Part shown: piece by piece, positions 62,521-64,000 of the stretch
Layout: the number at the start of each line of letters is the position of its first letter
Position numbering within the stretch: position 1 is the first letter of the stretch
DNA from: Ichthyophthirius multifiliis
Taxonomy: Eukaryota; Ciliophora; Oligohymenophorea; Hymenostomatida
Direction of reading: 5' to 3'
Length of the DNA: 64,000 nt
NCBI RefSeq assembly: GCF_000220395.1
Contig: NW_004086340.1
Coordinates: 1-64,000 of the forward strand
Position numbers and translations under genes: made by a program
The notes under the pieces: model-generated
What the model was told of the DNA's origin: nothing
Seen by the model: the letters and a program-made list of their open reading frames with translations, nothing else
Databases searched by the model: none

Positions 62521-64000
62521 ATGAGTAACAAAAGTGACTAAGAAAATGATAATTACGATGATCATAACGATTATGACAATGAAAACGACAATATCAATGA
62601 TGATCATAATAATTAAGTAAGTTAAGAACAATAGCAAATTCCCGACTAATAATAAAATTCATAGGAAAATCATAATAATGGTTAATTATAAAAATTTATA
62701 TAATATGTATATTTTTTATTTATAATTTAGATAATTAAAATAATAATTAAAATGAATATGATAGTGGTTAAGATGATAATAATAATAATAAAAATTAAAA
62801 CATATCAGATTAATTAAGTGAAGAAATAGAAGAGAAAATCAGAGTTTTTGACAGTTTCATAAAAGATAAGAATGAGGAATAAATTTTAAATATAAGAATG
62901 CATTAATTAGCATTAGCTAAAGTAAAAAATAATATAAAAAAATATAAATTAATAAAAAAATAAAAAATAGATTTTAGTATTTACACATAATAAAAATTAA
63001 TTTAAATTAGTCGAAGCCCATACTAAATTAGGAATCGCTTATTTAAATTATAAATGTTATGAATAAGCAATAGACCATTTAACAATGAGTTTAAAAAAAA
63101 ATGGGAGTCTTTTTTCCTAAGTTAAAGAGTCTAAAATTTACCATTCTGAAATTTTGACATATTTAGGTAAATGTTATTTGGAAATATAAAGTTACGAAGA
63201 TGCACTTGAATTATTAACTAAGGCAAACGAAATTTAAATTTAAGTTAAAGGAAATGATGATGTTTAGTCAGTATAAACTTTAAAAGCTATAAGTGATTGC
63301 TATGTAAAATTAAAAGAACATGAAAAATCACTTGAATATTTGTAAAAAGTTTGGTAAATCTCGGAAAACCATTATGGATATAAAAGTGAATAATGTGCAA
63401 TGGTTTATGTAGACATGGCTAAAATTTATGTCCTCTAAAATAATTATAATGAGGCTATTGAATATCAAACTAGAGCTATCGATTTTTTAATTGAATTAGA
63501 ATATAATAACCCTGAATATGTAGCGGAATTATATTAAGTTTTGGGTACTTATTAAGAAAAAAATGAAAAAATAGATGAATAAATAGATAGTCTATAAAAA
63601 GTTATATTATAAAAAATTATATATTAATATATAAATATATATATAAAAATATATATAGTATAAATATTTTTTATATATATCTTTTAATTTTTAAAGGTTA
63701 AGACTTTATTTAAAGAAATATATGGGTAAAATGATAAAAAAGTAATAAAAGTAAAAAGATAAATTTCTATGATTTTACTTAAAAATAATCAACATTAAGA
63801 AGCATTAAATGAATTATAAGAAATAGAAGTATTTTTTTTTTTATTTTTATTTTTTTTTATTTTATTCTAATTTTTTTCAAAATTTATAGTAAATGGAAAA
63901 TAAGGTTTTCGGAGAAAATTCAGTTTAAATTGCTAAAACTATGAGAATAATTGGTACTGTAATGATATTAAATTAAAATTATTTTGATGCACAAAAGTAT
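62521..64000 (+). CDS. TPR-repeat protein, kinesin-light-chain-like, 3' partial
   Basis: ATG 62521 starts an acidic Asp/Asn-rich head (DNYDDHNDYDNENDNIND). After a 24-nt intron and a longer one, tandem TPR units of the KLC/nephrocystin type appear: LVEAHTKLGIAYLNYKCYEQ, AIDHLTMSLKKNG, SEILTYLGKCYLEIQSYEDA, LELLTKANEIQI, VQTLKAISDCYVKLKEHEKS, LEYLQKVWQISENHYGYKSE, AMVYVDMAKIYVLQNNYNEA and IEYQTRAIDFLIELEYNNPE. Later exons give NDKKVIKVKRQISMILLKNN and MENKVFGENSVQIAKTMRII, with the window ending inside another repeat (GTVMILNQNYFDAQKY). TPR arrays bind peptides or cargo; ciliates have many such proteins tied to cilia and basal bodies. The partner is unknown. The gene is cut by the window edge. 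Confidence 0.85.

Overview
This window looks like nuclear DNA of a hymenostome-type ciliate, most like Ichthyophthirius. It is extremely AT-rich (well above 80% by eye). Open frames run through many TAA and TAG codons and stop only at TGA, so UAR must read as glutamine. Recognisable families (SPEF1, EXD2, ASCC2, AK8, GNL3, a DEAD-box helicase, kinases) come out in frame only under that code. Short GT...AG introns of roughly 30-150 nt interrupt most genes. No telomere repeat, CRISPR array, tRNA or rRNA was found. Exon edges and some start codons are read by eye and may be off by a few codons.

Layout: 0.6-1.6 kb, the axonemal calponin-homology protein SPEF1 (-). 1.8-4.3 kb, a coiled-coil protein and a membrane-anchored J-protein (+). 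4.4-5.3 kb, a poorly resolved minus-strand gene, then a nearly 4 kb gene desert. 9.4-10.9 kb, a RING/TRAF-type zinc finger protein (-), divergent from a guanylate-binding-protein GTPase fused to a C2HC finger and a PX domain (11.2-14.7 kb, +). 15-22.8 kb, three plus-strand genes: IQ + DUF4378, an unknown, and a DUSP-domain protein. 23.9-25.8 kb, the EXD2 exonuclease (-). 27-32.3 kb, a coiled-coil protein with C-terminal MORN repeats (+). 32.4-35.7 kb, a CDK and a protein with degenerate cyclic-nucleotide-binding folds (-). 36.1-37.8 kb, an Aurora-like kinase (+). 38.1-42.9 kb, a coiled-coil gene and ASCC2 (-). 43.4-47.6 kb, an unknown and an AK8-like protein (+). 47.9-56.8 kb, a giant coiled-coil protein of about 2,900 residues (-). 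57-62.3 kb, a DDX20-like helicase, a B-box/coiled-coil/nucleoside-kinase fusion and nucleostemin-type GTPase GNL3 (-). 62.5 kb to the edge, a TPR protein (+, partial).

There is no operon logic; each gene has its own short AT-rich spacers. Several products belong to cilia or basal bodies (SPEF1, AK8, MORN/coiled-coil proteins, DUF4378, CDK and Aurora kinases). The rest are housekeeping (EXD2, ASCC2, GNL3, DEAD-box). The most unusual items are two domain fusions: GBP-C2HC-PX, and B-box-coiled coil-nicotinamide-riboside-kinase-like.
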